Assembly: GCA_023333565.1 (NCBI GenBank)
Contig: JAJKFH010003821.1
Span: 1,328,872 to 1,392,871, forward strand
Direction of reading: 5' to 3'
Source of the DNA: Puffinus mauretanicus
Lineage: Eukaryota; Chordata; Aves; Procellariiformes; Procellariidae
Length of the DNA: 64,000 nt
Shown here piece after piece: positions 26,701 to 34,900 of the stretch; the first letter of the stretch is position 1, and every line of letters begins with the position of its first letter. The notes under the pieces were generated by a model. It was not told the DNA's origin. It saw only the letters and a program-made list of their open reading frames with translations, and made no database searches. A program made the translations under genes and the position numbers.

Positions 26701-29700
26701 TATTTTACTACCCCCATAAAGTGATATCTACCGCATCATAAATTTTAAAATAACCAAAACTACAAAGCCCTTATTTATTCCAATATTCATAATTCCAATA
26801 AATGGAATCCAAGAAAATTTACACCTGAAGTCAAGACTTTCAATCAATTCTCTAGCTTTTTGGTCAGTTTTGGGGTTTACCTTTTTCAATTTATTCTCAA
26901 ATAAAAAGTGAAGCAATTCTTGTTCTTCTTCTGTACATTGTCTACTAAGAGGTAGAGATTCAAGAAGTTCTTTTTCTATGTGAATTAAAAAAAATTGAAG
27001 TGGTCATATTACAGAAGAAATAGCAAGATCCAACATTTTAAGAACTTAGAGATGCAAAGAATTTTATGATGCTTATCCTGAAACTATAAGGAAGATAACA
27101 CTACAGATACACTAAAACACATAATAATATTAATTATCGAAATTAATGATTGAATTCTTAGCTTTTCCTTCTATACTCTTAAATAAAATTTAATAAAGAT
27201 GATATAACACACCACTATTTTTATTTACTCTACATGGCAAATTTCATCACTCAGAATGCTATATTAACCAATGTTTACTATAAGTAAACAAACACCACTA
27301 GGATTTCATGGATTTGAAGCCTGTGAAGTTGAGAACACAGGAAAAACATTGTTTAGGCTGGGCAAAGAGCATGGGTGCTTCTGGAGCTAGCAAACAGAGC
27401 AGCTAGGTTGCTTTATTTCTTTTAGTTCTTAGCACTGCAAGACTGAAAAATAAAGTTCAAATGTAAATTTGAGCAGATTATAATTTTCACTCATTTCATA
27501 CATTTTCTATTCTTAACATTTTAAAGTCTGTTACTTGTAGTACTGCTTTAATTTTTATCCAGGAAAAAGGCATACTGAGAAAGCAGCTAAATTTTACTTG
27601 TATTTGAGAAATACTGCTATCCAGACCTTCTTGTGCCGTCAGCATATGGTGCGATGTTAAAAGATCAAACGCTTCAAAGCAGTAAACATCAAGCTTCAAG
27701 GCCTCTTTGTAGCTGTATGTTGCTAGGGTTCTATTATCCAATGCATCATAGATCTTCCCTCGCAAAAGGCATATAGAGCTCTTGATCTGGTGGAAAAGCA
27801 GGGCTGGAGGTCAAAGACTGAATCAATGTTTGCAATTTGGTTTTGAGCACAAATCAAATGGGCTCCCTGAAAAGTAAAAAGCATTTCATGTATGATGGAA
27901 CCTGGTTTTCTAGTGCCATCTTTAAATAAAATATTGTCTCTACTAGCTTTAAAAAAATCAAATGAATGCTCTCTCAGGTTATCCACTGCCAAATGAACAC
28001 ATGCTTGAAACAAGTAGAGGGAGGATAGAGTTTATCTTTTCTACTACCAGCATTCAGCTCTCTGATACTGAGTTGTAAGCTATTTATACTAAATTCCCTT
28101 CATAGTCAACACAGGGAAATCGTCACTTCCAAAGGCAATTAACTTCTTTGCTGACTATTAAACCACATATTTCATGCAAGACAAGAATGACCGCAGCAGA
28201 GACAAAAAAGGCCAAATCAATGGACTCAACTACTTTAAGGAGAAAAATATAGCCTTCTTTCAACCCAAAACATAGATGTTTCAGAAATGAAAGTAGTGAA
28301 AGATCATTATTACCATAGTTAAAGTTGTGCTAAAAGGTCTAATAACTAACATGTTCTTTCAAAACTCCATAGATGGGTGTTCAATTCAGTCAGAAGGCAA
28401 CAGAAGTGTCACCAAGTTACTTGGAGAAAGTTAACACATTACGCACCTATACCAGCAGACTAACCAGACACACCAACTCTCTCACACACTAGAAACAGTA
28501 TAGCTGCATTAACAACTAATAAACCCCAGGGGGGCTGCTAAAGTGGTAATATTGTTACCAGCTCAGACACCAGTCATTCTTACTCTGGAACTAGTGTTTG
28601 TGCACTAATCAAATTAAGTTTGAAAAAGCTACATTCCTAGACAGGAGTTTGATTTAAAATTTTTTGTAGCAGTACCCACTTCAGGAGTTCTCTCCTTTGC
28701 CAAACCAAACTCATCCTCGCCTTAGTGAGCTACATTATCAGAAGCACTTGTGAAGGTAAGGACTGACGGCAGTCTCATTTTTTGGCTGGGTTATTTTTCA
28801 GTCAAAATAGTTTCTCTACTTAGTTCAATAATCAGCCACCCAAACACTTGGGCCAGAGTACCATGAAACAGGGAGCAAGAACAAACAGCCAAAGCTGAGG
28901 ACGTCTTCCTTTGCTTGCAGTGGTAGCTTAAATGTTCCCATTAAGGTGCACTGCAGTAACTCAGTCTAATCCACTTCTCCCTTAAGCCTATTAATACCAG
29001 CATTCAAAATCAGTTCACATCAATGATTTAACCCATTTTGCTACTTCAGTCTTACAGGGAAAATGCCATCAATCAGTCACCTTCACTGTAGTTTCAGCTA
29101 ATAAACTTCAATTCGGAACTCCAAAAGCAAAGACTCTTCACAGACTCTTCAGTCTACACGTGGTACCAATCCCTTTTAACTGTGTGCCTAGACAGATTTT
29201 TTTCACTGAGCTTCCAAAAATTCACCTTCATGTCACATAATTTTCAAGTGTGATCAAAAAATGGCCCACTGAGAACAACACTTGAGTGATTAAGGAAATA
29301 TTTCATTAAAAATATCTGGAGGAGAAGAAAACTTGCTTTGTTATCTCAGAACCTGCAGCTCAATTGAAAGAAGTGTTAATTTACATTATCAAGACTGAAA
29401 TTGCGGCATAGAGCTAAAAGACTCTAAAAACCAATGCTAGATCATAAAGTGTCTGCAAATAATTTATAGGAAGTTATTGAAAAGCACTCTTCATTTTTGC
29501 AAACCAAGTTATTTTTCATACAGGCAAGCTAACATATGACTTCTGACTAAAATGAGAACAATTCAGCATTTTTGAAAATTACGTTATCCAAAAAAGAAAG
29601 CTTAAACACAGAGTTTCAGATTCATACAGCTGTAAAATCACTTTCTGACTTCACACATTTGTTCCTCAGTTATAAAAATATTTGTTTAAAAAATGTCACT

Positions 29701-32700
29701 TACAGAGGATTGTGACATCTCCCAGTCTGTGGTAGAGTCTTTCAATCCACTTTCATCCTTCAAGTACTTTTCAAAAAGTCTTTTGTTGATTGGCTCTTCC
29801 ATATCAAGAATATCCAGGGCCTGTTGATGTTCTTTTGCAGCATACTGGCCAAACATGTGCATGTAAAAAACAAGGTTGGGATTTGAAACATCTGTACATA
29901 AAGCACCAATAAACACAGTGTCACATTTCAAATGCACAGGTTGTAACAACCAGTGCTTATCAGCAGGTTTTCATGCATATTCTTATTTGGACATATGTCA
30001 TTTTACAATTGCAGCCAACTATTTTACTAGTCATCTATAATATCAAAAAAATTATAAAATTAACACCTACAGAAAAATCTATTATTCAGCATTAGAAGCA
30101 TACCTGCTTCTGTGATTGCATAAAAATAGTTAATACAGGTTTTAATAAAATACAATGACCTTATTCTATAAGCAGCACATTATTCTATTTCAAATTTCTA
30201 TATTTAATCTACAATTGATTCAATTTTCCTGTGAAAGCTCTGCATTTTACTATTTATATATCACATTTTATATAGAAGTATAAAGCTGCTAACTATATTT
30301 ATACTCCGGTCAGACTACAACCAACCAATTAAAAGTGTAAACATGAAGACATGAGACAAAAATGGTTCACATTCTTTCCCCACAAAATATTAGAGGAGTA
30401 TTTTCACTCCTGGAAAAAAAGGTTGGTTGGATTTCTTCAGAATAGTACCACAATGGATACTCCAATGACCATACTGAAGGTTAAAGAATGAAATCAACTG
30501 TCACAAAATTTGAACCTGTTATTCCAATGAGCATAGACATTTACATTGCCTGTCAGGTACCAATCTTCCCAAGATGCATCTTTTATTTAGTTTGGTTTGT
30601 TTCCAACAGAGGTTAAAATGTGTACTCACATGACATCTAGCTGCAAGGTAGCGACATGCTTCATATAACTGAAAGGGAAGTTTCATACGTGTTAGTTATA
30701 AAGAGAGAGAACGTTTACTTACACTGCTAGACTCCATTTTGCTCTCTCTTTTTTCAGTTGTATGGCTTCTTTATCCCTTTCATCTCCAAAAATCTTTCTT
30801 GACCAAAATGACTAAGTCTGTAACACTTTCTCTACTATTAAACTCTCAAAGGACACTTGCTTCACTTTCGTCTTCATCACTCATTACCAGAGTTGAAGGA
30901 CAATTTAAACAACTACACCTGAAGTGACACTCCACCTTCCCATACCTGCTGCAGTTACATCCTTGGACCCCTTCTCTTTCTGTGACCCTATCTGGGGACA
31001 AGAGTTTCAATCTGGCCGATTGAACACAGAGCTATACTTGGTTCAGATAAACTACATCATGCAGGTTTTTTAATTGCTTTTCCCATAAACCTTATCCTCG
31101 ATGGTGAAAAAGTCACTGTAGTTAGCAGCAGAGGTTTAAAAGTGGAATAACAGTAGTAAGTCTTTGACTAAAGTGACTTACCTTATCCAACTTACGCGAT
31201 CGAAGGGCATGTGCTGCCCTATGATACTGAGCTGTTAGGTAAAGACATTGGGCCAACCAGTAGATATCTTGTGGTTCCTCTAAATAAAATAACAAATTAT
31301 AAACCATTAATTTATAACATATCTTTAAACACTTTCATACAGAATATTCACTTTTGCTTCACTAGAAAAGTATTTTTCACCTATTCTAGCATTCTATTGA
31401 GTTACAAAGTTTTGTGTGTTTTTTTTATATATATATAACTTCTAACATCTATCAGTGAGAGATTACAATGAAAAGATAATCAGATTTTAGCTTTAAAGAC
31501 ATCAGATAATGCACTGGACAGTGAACACAAAAGAATCTCATACTTAGAGGTGTGTCACGAGAAGGAGACAACAGTGATACAGATCTAAAAAAAAATAGCA
31601 GTTGTAGGTTGCCCTGCCCTTGAGTAGGAAAAAAACAACCCGGAATTGTCTCTCAAAAAAGATCAGTGGGAACCTAACAACAGTGAAGGTGAAAGCATTA
31701 GACTTCTGCAGCTTGAAGTTACAATTGCAGAAGCACAGCTCAGTACTCTCCTACTTTATTGGCAACCAAGGCTTTTGTGGGATCAAGCCCCTAGAATAAT
31801 TTTAAGAAGTATAAATAGACCACGGCTGTAGGCAGATATAGGCTACCAGCATCAACTCGCTCTGTAAACCTGCATTCTACTTGTCACCCAGAGCAACAGT
31901 GAATCCTGCAGGAAACCACCGACGTCTCTCATAACTCGCTCTTTCTTTTGTCTTTTAAGGAAGGCAAACCTTAAGTTTTGGCCAAACATTAATTTTAACA
32001 CAAAGTTAAAAAGGGAAGGAAGATTGCCCCTGCTCTCTTTAGAAAAATGGCATTCCAGAGATCACAGAGAAGCACTTACACCAAACTCAAAACTTCAACA
32101 TTTAGCCAAACAGCTTTAAGAAAACAACAAAAACAAAACAGAACACTATCAGAAAGAAGTTAATCAAAAACAATGTAAAAAGCAACTACTTACCATGAGA
32201 CAGTGAAGCTACTTTGTCTGCCCAAAACAGGGCACTTTGATACTGCTGCTGTAAAAGCATGATAGAAATAATTAGTATTTATTTGGGGTTAGCTTTCCTG
32301 GATTATTTTGAAATATATTGCGCATAATTCACATTTAATATCTTATGCATGTAGTCTCTAATGAACGGCGATTCACATTTGAGATCTTTATAAGTTCAAA
32401 AAACAGTTTAAAAGGGCCAGTACTGTAGTTTCTAAAAGATATCAAAAAGTAATTCGAGGTGGGGTTGTTCATTTATTTTAAATAAAATGCAGATATCTTT
32501 GACCAAAAGGTATGTGCTACATAAGTATGGCAATAGGTCACTAGTTGATTTGCTATCACTGAAAAATTAGCAAGAATCCCCTCCTTCCAGTTAAAATAAA
32601 TGCTACATTTTAGAAGAAAAAAAATACTATATAAAAAAAGGACATATAAATTACTTCAGAAAACTTCAGCAGCACCATCCCTGATTAAGAAATTTTCATT

Positions 32701-34486
32701 CTCCAGTCAAGATGCTTTAACCTCACACAAACCACAGTCCCTATGTGAATTTCCCCTTATCCTTGGATACACAGTTTAACTTTTAAGCCTGCAGTTCGGG
32801 AGAAGCAGGTGAAATGGAGAAGACTGGTGGCAACTAGAGATCTGATGGAAGCAGAGTTTGCAGGTATATCCCATTAACTCAGCTGAGGTTGCCATCAGAT
32901 TTGGGGTGCTAGGCAAAACCTAGAATTGGCTGGGATTATTCTCCGAGAAGATCAGCAAGAGCTACTGTTTTTCCTTTTTATCCTTCTCCATGCTATCAGG
33001 CATAATATGCCCCAGGATCTGCTGGACATTTAGCAGATATCCTGCCATCGCAAGGACTTGCAACATTAGAAAAGCCTTGATCACTTTTGCTCTTTCCCAT
33101 AATATTACAGTTGTGGAGTTTGTTTACAATCTTAGAGATTGTTCTATGCTTTCGGAGAAGTTTGGCAGACTTTTCCGAAATGCACACTATAGTATTCTAG
33201 CCTCACAAAGCACTACACTCCATGAACTAAGTGGTCTCTTCTATTCCGTGTTCCCATATTCCCTACTTGATGGGGATTAAGAATGCCCAGCAAATATGCC
33301 AAGAGAATAGTTTGGTTTCAATCTGCACTCCGAGGAAAAAAAGAAAAAACAAACACACAAAAAACCCCAACAAAAAAATAAAACCAAAACTCCACATATG
33401 TAATAGCTGTCTACAAGAACTGAAGTTTAAATAACTCTCTCAACACCACAAAAGAAAGGCATAATCCAGGCCTACAGGGCACTATAAGACTTTTGTTGAG
33501 CAGTTCTACAGTACTATAATCTGACTATATTACACAAAGAAGCAGTCCCATGTTCCTCTTGATGCCCCTTCCTCAGAACTGCACAAGTGTCTATACAGCT
33601 GCGTGGCAAAACAGCTTGGTGAACCAGTTTAACTCAGATGAGTACAGCAAAACAAAACAATAAAATCCACCAAATTAATTTAGGTCCCCAATCAATCTTT
33701 CGGTCAGACATGCTGGCCACACACACAAATGTCTGTGCTAACTGAAGGGATGGGTTTCTCTCAGTAGCGATGCCAGTATGAAGTCTTTGAACTAGAAATA
33801 GAGCAGAGCAGTTTCATGCTATACTTAATCTAATTTATTAATGCATTTTTCCTGTTGTGTGTTTTTTTTTTTTGTTTGCCCTGCAGCAATATAATTGCTG
33901 AATCCATCAACAAATGAAGACAAGCCTGCCCTTTTAACAGCAGTCTGCAGCGTCGCAGGTTAGTACGATGGGCATCTATAATCACCAGGTAAGCGTGGCC
34001 CAACTTGCACAACCCGTGAGGGAGGAATCCTCCAAATACGCCCTGGCTACACAGCATCCCTACCGCTCCCTCAGCGGGCTTTCCTCCTCTTCCTCCTCCT
34101 CCTCCTCCGTACGAGGAAGGAAGCACGACCCCCCCCGACCCCGTCACGCTACCAGGAGGCCACAGCCCCAGCTCCCAGCGGAGCCCGCACAGGCGGCGCT
34201 TCCGGCCCACGCACTCCTCTCCCACCCCCGCTCCCTCCCCTTCGAGGGGAAACCGGGCACTATTTCCAAATTAACTCCCCCTCCCCGGCCACAGAGGCTG
34301 CTGCCCCCACTCCCCGGGCCTCCCTCCCCGCGGGAGCCGGACCGAGGGGGGCTTCCCCTCGGTGAAAGCCCGCGGGCCAACCGCCCCTTCCCCAGCAAAC
34401 CCCACCCCGCACCAACGGTCTCTTCCCCCGCGCCTCACCTGGTCGATGTACTGCCGCACCCGCTTCCTCAGCCGCTCCAGGTTCAT
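11475..34486 (-). CDS. CDC16: CDC16 (APC6), anaphase-promoting complex TPR subunit, 18 coding exons
   Basis: This is the complete coding region, join of 34486-34439, 32248-32194, 31279-31182, 30668-30630, 29844-29704, 27786-27627, 26975-26881, 26225-26092, 24372-24293, 22713-22664, 21971-21898, 19610-19485, 18737-18585, 17976-17913, 16223-16162, 14007-13872, 12956-12866 and 11740-11475. It totals 1872 nt, or 623 residues plus TGA; human CDC16 is about 620. Every intron is GT-AG and every split codon joins in frame. The translation opens MNLERLRKRVRQY and ends SMSDHST, and is nearly collinear with human CDC16 from memory. In the known family CDC16 is an all-helical TPR superhelix that homodimerises in the APC/C arc lamp, binds CDC26 and supports this nuclear and cytosolic E3 ligase for cyclin B and securin. 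TPR-like helices run from about residue 15 to 540, followed by an acidic, Ser/Thr-rich tail. The start has A at -3. The gene lies upstream of UPF3A on the same strand. Confidence 0.97.
12866..12956 (-). CDS. CDC16: CDC16 coding exon 17 (residues 506-535)
   Basis: The exon encodes ALGLRRDDTFSVTMLGHCIE and MYIGDSEAYI plus one base. The acceptor is tttttaatag and the donor is gtaagt. It is the last helical TPR-like segment. Confidence 0.96.
13872..14007 (-). CDS. CDC16: CDC16 coding exon 16 (residues 460-505)
   Basis: The exon runs from KKYDEALEYHRQALVLIPQN to MGNFESAIDYFHT with acceptor ccctaacag and donor gtatgt. It contains a full TPR with the AL..LIP..A pattern. Human has AEALDYH for DEALEYH and ENAVDYFHT for ESAIDYFHT. 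Confidence 0.96.
14008..16161 (-). other. CDC16 intron 15
   Basis: This 2.15-kb AT-rich intron includes A-rich tracts near 15207-15229 and 15510-15521. Nothing else is recognised. Confidence 0.85.
16162..16223 (-). CDS. CDC16: CDC16 coding exon 15 (residues 440-459)
   Basis: The exon encodes VTVDKWEPLLNNLGHVCRKL plus two bases of Lys. The acceptor is ttttgcag and the donor is gtaagc. It belongs to the C-terminal TPR array. Confidence 0.96.
16224..17912 (-). other. CDC16 intron 14
   Basis: This 1.7-kb AT-rich intron has a gtattt donor and a ttttgcag acceptor. I see no exon or mobile element. Confidence 0.85.
17913..17976 (-). CDS. CDC16: CDC16 coding exon 14 (residues 418-439)
   Basis: The exon encodes DWKTAEKWFLDALEKIKAIG and NE. 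The split first codon is GA plus C, giving Asp where human has Glu. The acceptor is attcttag and the donor is gtattt, in phase 0. Confidence 0.95.
18585..18737 (-). CDS. CDC16: CDC16 coding exon 13 (residues 367-417)
   Basis: The exon covers GCHLPMLYIGLEYGLTNNSK through HEVGVVAFQNG, a highly conserved TPR segment that identifies the gene clearly. The acceptor CAG follows directly after an uninterrupted run of 16 T on the coding strand. The donor is gtaagc. Two bases of an acidic codon cross into exon 14. Confidence 0.97.
19485..19610 (-). CDS. CDC16: CDC16 coding exon 12 (residues 325-366)
   Basis: The exon encodes SKATTLERTYGPAWIAYGHS and runs on to FTAAQLMK plus two bases of Gly. The acceptor is gtttttag and the donor is gtatgt. 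It matches human closely, with Arg for Lys in LERTYG. Confidence 0.96.
19611..21897 (-). other. CDC16 intron 11
   Basis: At 2.3 kb this is the longest CDC16 intron. Its middle is occupied by the ancient LINE relic listed separately, and the flanks show nothing recognisable. Confidence 0.85.
20300..21170 (-). mobile_element. Ancient CR1/L3-like LINE relic in CDC16 intron 11
   Basis: On the plus strand the text follows, in reverse complement, the 3' part of an ancient CR1-like LINE known from sauropsid genomes. Matching words include tttttcctaacctttaatctaaactt, gccacagttaaactcattatttct, gggagcttgtgtttttatc, actgcctagcccacagt and gcagatgtaataaagatg. Divergence and indels are heavy. The boundaries are approximate and no coding potential is left. 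Confidence 0.55.
21898..21971 (-). CDS. CDC16: CDC16 coding exon 11 (residues 301-324)
   Basis: The exon encodes VSWFAVGCYYLMVGHKNEHA and RRYL plus two bases of Ser. The acceptor is gtgtag and the donor is gtaaaa. WFAVGCYYL is a typical TPR helix A. Confidence 0.96.
22171..22405 (+). mobile_element. Old CR1-type LINE fragment in CDC16 intron 10
   Basis: The stretch from tgtttgttcagcc to ttgcccagagaggcag follows the familiar order of CR1 3'-region words: TTCAGCCT..AAGAGA, GGAGATT.AGACT, AAGGAAAA.TTTTCAC, and TTGCCCAGAGAGG. It is on the plus strand, antisense to CDC16. It is truncated at both ends and strongly diverged, so it is an old insertion. Confidence 0.7.
22664..22713 (-). CDS. CDC16: CDC16 coding exon 10 (residues 284-300)
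   Basis: This 50-bp exon encodes ELFYLSHKLVDLYPNNP with a ctatatag acceptor and a gtaagt donor. It supplies the second helix of a TPR. Human has YPSNP where this protein has YPNNP. Confidence 0.95.
22714..24292 (-). other. CDC16 intron 9
   Basis: This 1.6-kb AT-rich intron with GT-AG borders holds nothing else I can recognise. Confidence 0.85.
24293..24372 (-). CDS. CDC16: CDC16 coding exon 9 (residues 257-283)
   Basis: The acceptor is ttttttag and the donor is gtaaga. The exon encodes VVMEKDPFHANCLPVHIG and then TLVELNKAN plus one base. Asn replaces the human Ser in the HAxCLP motif, from memory. Confidence 0.95.
24373..26091 (-). other. CDC16 intron 8
   Basis: This 1.7-kb AT-rich intron contains A-rich runs around 25443-25467. 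No exon or element is recognised. Confidence 0.85.
26092..26225 (-). CDS. CDC16: CDC16 coding exon 8 (residues 213-256)
   Basis: The exon begins YNKPSETVIPESVDGLQENL and ends MCYKLTS plus two bases of Val. The end at 26092 was chosen because it gives a full gtaagt donor and joins exon 9 to make SVVMEKD. Ending two bases earlier would lose that frame. Confidence 0.95.
26881..26975 (-). CDS. CDC16: CDC16 coding exon 7 (residues 181-212)
   Basis: The acceptor is cacatag and the donor is gtaaac. The exon encodes EKELLESLPLSRQCTEEEQE followed by LLHFLFENKLKK. The SRQCTEEE stretch differs from the human SKLCNEEQ stretch at several residues and is among the more variable parts of the protein. Confidence 0.95.
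27627..27786 (-). CDS. CDC16: CDC16 coding exon 6 (residues 128-180)
   Basis: The exon begins IKSSICLLRGKIYDALDN after a ccaccag acceptor and ends MLTAQE plus one base of Glu. The donor is gtctgg, which has GT but little of the usual +3 to +6 consensus. The downstream exon joins it in the expected frame to give AQEEKELLES, so the junction is well supported. Confidence 0.94.
27787..29703 (-). other. CDC16 intron 5
   Basis: This 1.9-kb intron has a gtaagt donor and a ccaccag acceptor. I see no recognisable exon or mobile element in it. Confidence 0.85.
29704..29844 (-). CDS. CDC16: CDC16 coding exon 5 (residues 81-127)
   Basis: The exon starts YAAKEHQQALDILDMEEPIN and ends WEMSQSS at a gtaagt donor; the acceptor is ggccag. 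Both borders are phase 0. It differs from human at a few places in the loop before WEMSQSS, with LKDSTTD here against FKDPSSD as remembered. Confidence 0.96.
30630..30668 (-). CDS. CDC16: CDC16 coding exon 4 (residues 68-80)
   Basis: This 39-bp microexon encodes LYEACRYLAARCH. The acceptor is ccctttcag and the donor is gtgagt. It is in phase 0 on both sides, so skipping it would remove 13 residues without a frameshift. Confidence 0.94.
31182..31279 (-). CDS. CDC16: CDC16 coding exon 3 (residues 35-67)
   Basis: The exon encodes EEPQDIYWLAQCLYLTAQYH and the following RAAHALRSRKLDK, the first clear TPR helix pair. It enters after one base of a split codon and leaves in phase 0 at a gtaagt donor. 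It looks identical to the human segment as remembered. Confidence 0.96.
32194..32248 (-). CDS. CDC16: CDC16 coding exon 2 (residues 17-34)
   Basis: The acceptor is tttacag and the donor is gtaagt. The translation QQYQSALFWADKVASLSH joins exon 1 to give the expected DQQQYQ motif. The last residue is His where I recall Arg in human. One base of the next Glu codon is carried over. Confidence 0.95.
33990..34438. promoter_or_regulatory. CpG island part within CDC16 intron 1
   Basis: This is GC-rich sequence with many CpGs just downstream of exon 1. An ETS-type CCGGAAGCG word on the minus strand lies near 34197-34205. A CCT-rich tract occupies 34081-34109. It could carry promoter-proximal regulatory sites. 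Chance long open frames occur here because GC-rich DNA has few stop codons. Confidence 0.55.
34081..34109. repeat. CCT/AGG simple repeat
   Basis: Imperfect (TCC)n tract, polypurine on the minus strand, in the first intron of CDC16 close to the transcription start. Confidence 0.8.
34439..34486 (-). CDS. CDC16: CDC16 coding exon 1 (residues 1-16)
   Basis: The exon encodes the start MNLERLRKRVRQYIDQ and ends in phase 0 at CAG before a gtgagg donor. The ATG at 34486-34484 has GGGAGG upstream, so there is a purine at -3. It sits inside a CpG island. Human has Leu where this protein has Ile at residue 14 (from memory). Confidence 0.96.
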
Positions 34487-34735
34487 CCTCCCGCCCGGTC
34501 TGTGGGTGAAGCTAAGGGGAGGCGGCCCAGGCGCCAAGCCGGCAGCGCTGGCCTCTCCGCCGCCCGCCCGGCGAGGCGCCCTGCCCAGCGGTGCCCCGCT
34601 CAAACCCGCCCCCTGTCCTTTCTTCCCTCCCTCCCTCCCGGAAACAGCGCCCCGAGCGCATCGTTCCGGGAGCGCTGTGGGCCGCCGGGGGAGGGGAAGC
34701 CCCACTGCGCGGGCTGGTGCGCCCCCCACCCCCCC

Positions 34736-34808
34736 AATAAATTTCTTCTGAGACTTTTCTCCGCAGTCTACCCCTACGCCCTAATAAATTTATTCTGGGG
34801 CTTTTCTC
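34736..34808. repeat. Imperfect tandem duplication, period 47, upstream of CDC16
   Basis: Two copies of AATAAATTTNTTCTG followed by a CTTTTCTCC block start at 34736 and 34783, separated by 47 bp. A weaker partial match (ttccttgagactt) follows near 34909. Both copies start with AATAAA on the plus strand. Confidence 0.7.
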
Positions 34809-34858
34809 CCCGGTTTTGAGGCGGAGGTTTTTCTCTGTGAGGGCCGCTATAGAGACCT

Positions 34859-34872
34859 GTTGCCCTCGCAAC
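34859..34872. promoter_or_regulatory. RFX X-box-like inverted repeat
   Basis: GTTGCCCTCGCAAC has perfect GTTGC/GCAAC half sites with a 4-nt spacer. It fits the RFX X-box consensus except for one purine position. It lies about 370 bp upstream of the CDC16 start codon. Function is inferred from the motif only. Confidence 0.35.
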
Positions 34873-34900
34873 TCCCCTTCGGGTACTGCGGCCTTGAGGG

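Larger units (their letters stand above)
32249..34438 (-). other. CDC16 intron 1
   Basis: This 2.2-kb intron has a gtgagg donor and a tttacag acceptor. Its first 450 bp belong to the CpG island and the remainder is AT-rich. I recognised no exon or repeat in the AT-rich part. Confidence 0.85.
34487..34900 (-). promoter_or_regulatory. CDC16 5' UTR and CpG-island promoter
   Basis: This GC-rich, CpG-rich block directly precedes the CDC16 start codon and is the upstream half of an island spanning about 33990-34900. No TATA box sits at a convincing place, as is usual for housekeeping CpG-island promoters. It contains a near-palindrome resembling an RFX X-box (34859-34872) and a 47-bp-period duplication (34736-34808). 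Confidence 0.7.

Noticed and set aside
33968..34819. A 283-codon open frame on the plus strand across the CDC16 CpG island
   Set aside because: It overlaps CDC16 exon 1 antisense. Its Pro/Arg/Ser-rich composition is what GC-rich DNA yields by chance, with no domain or repeat pattern of a protein.
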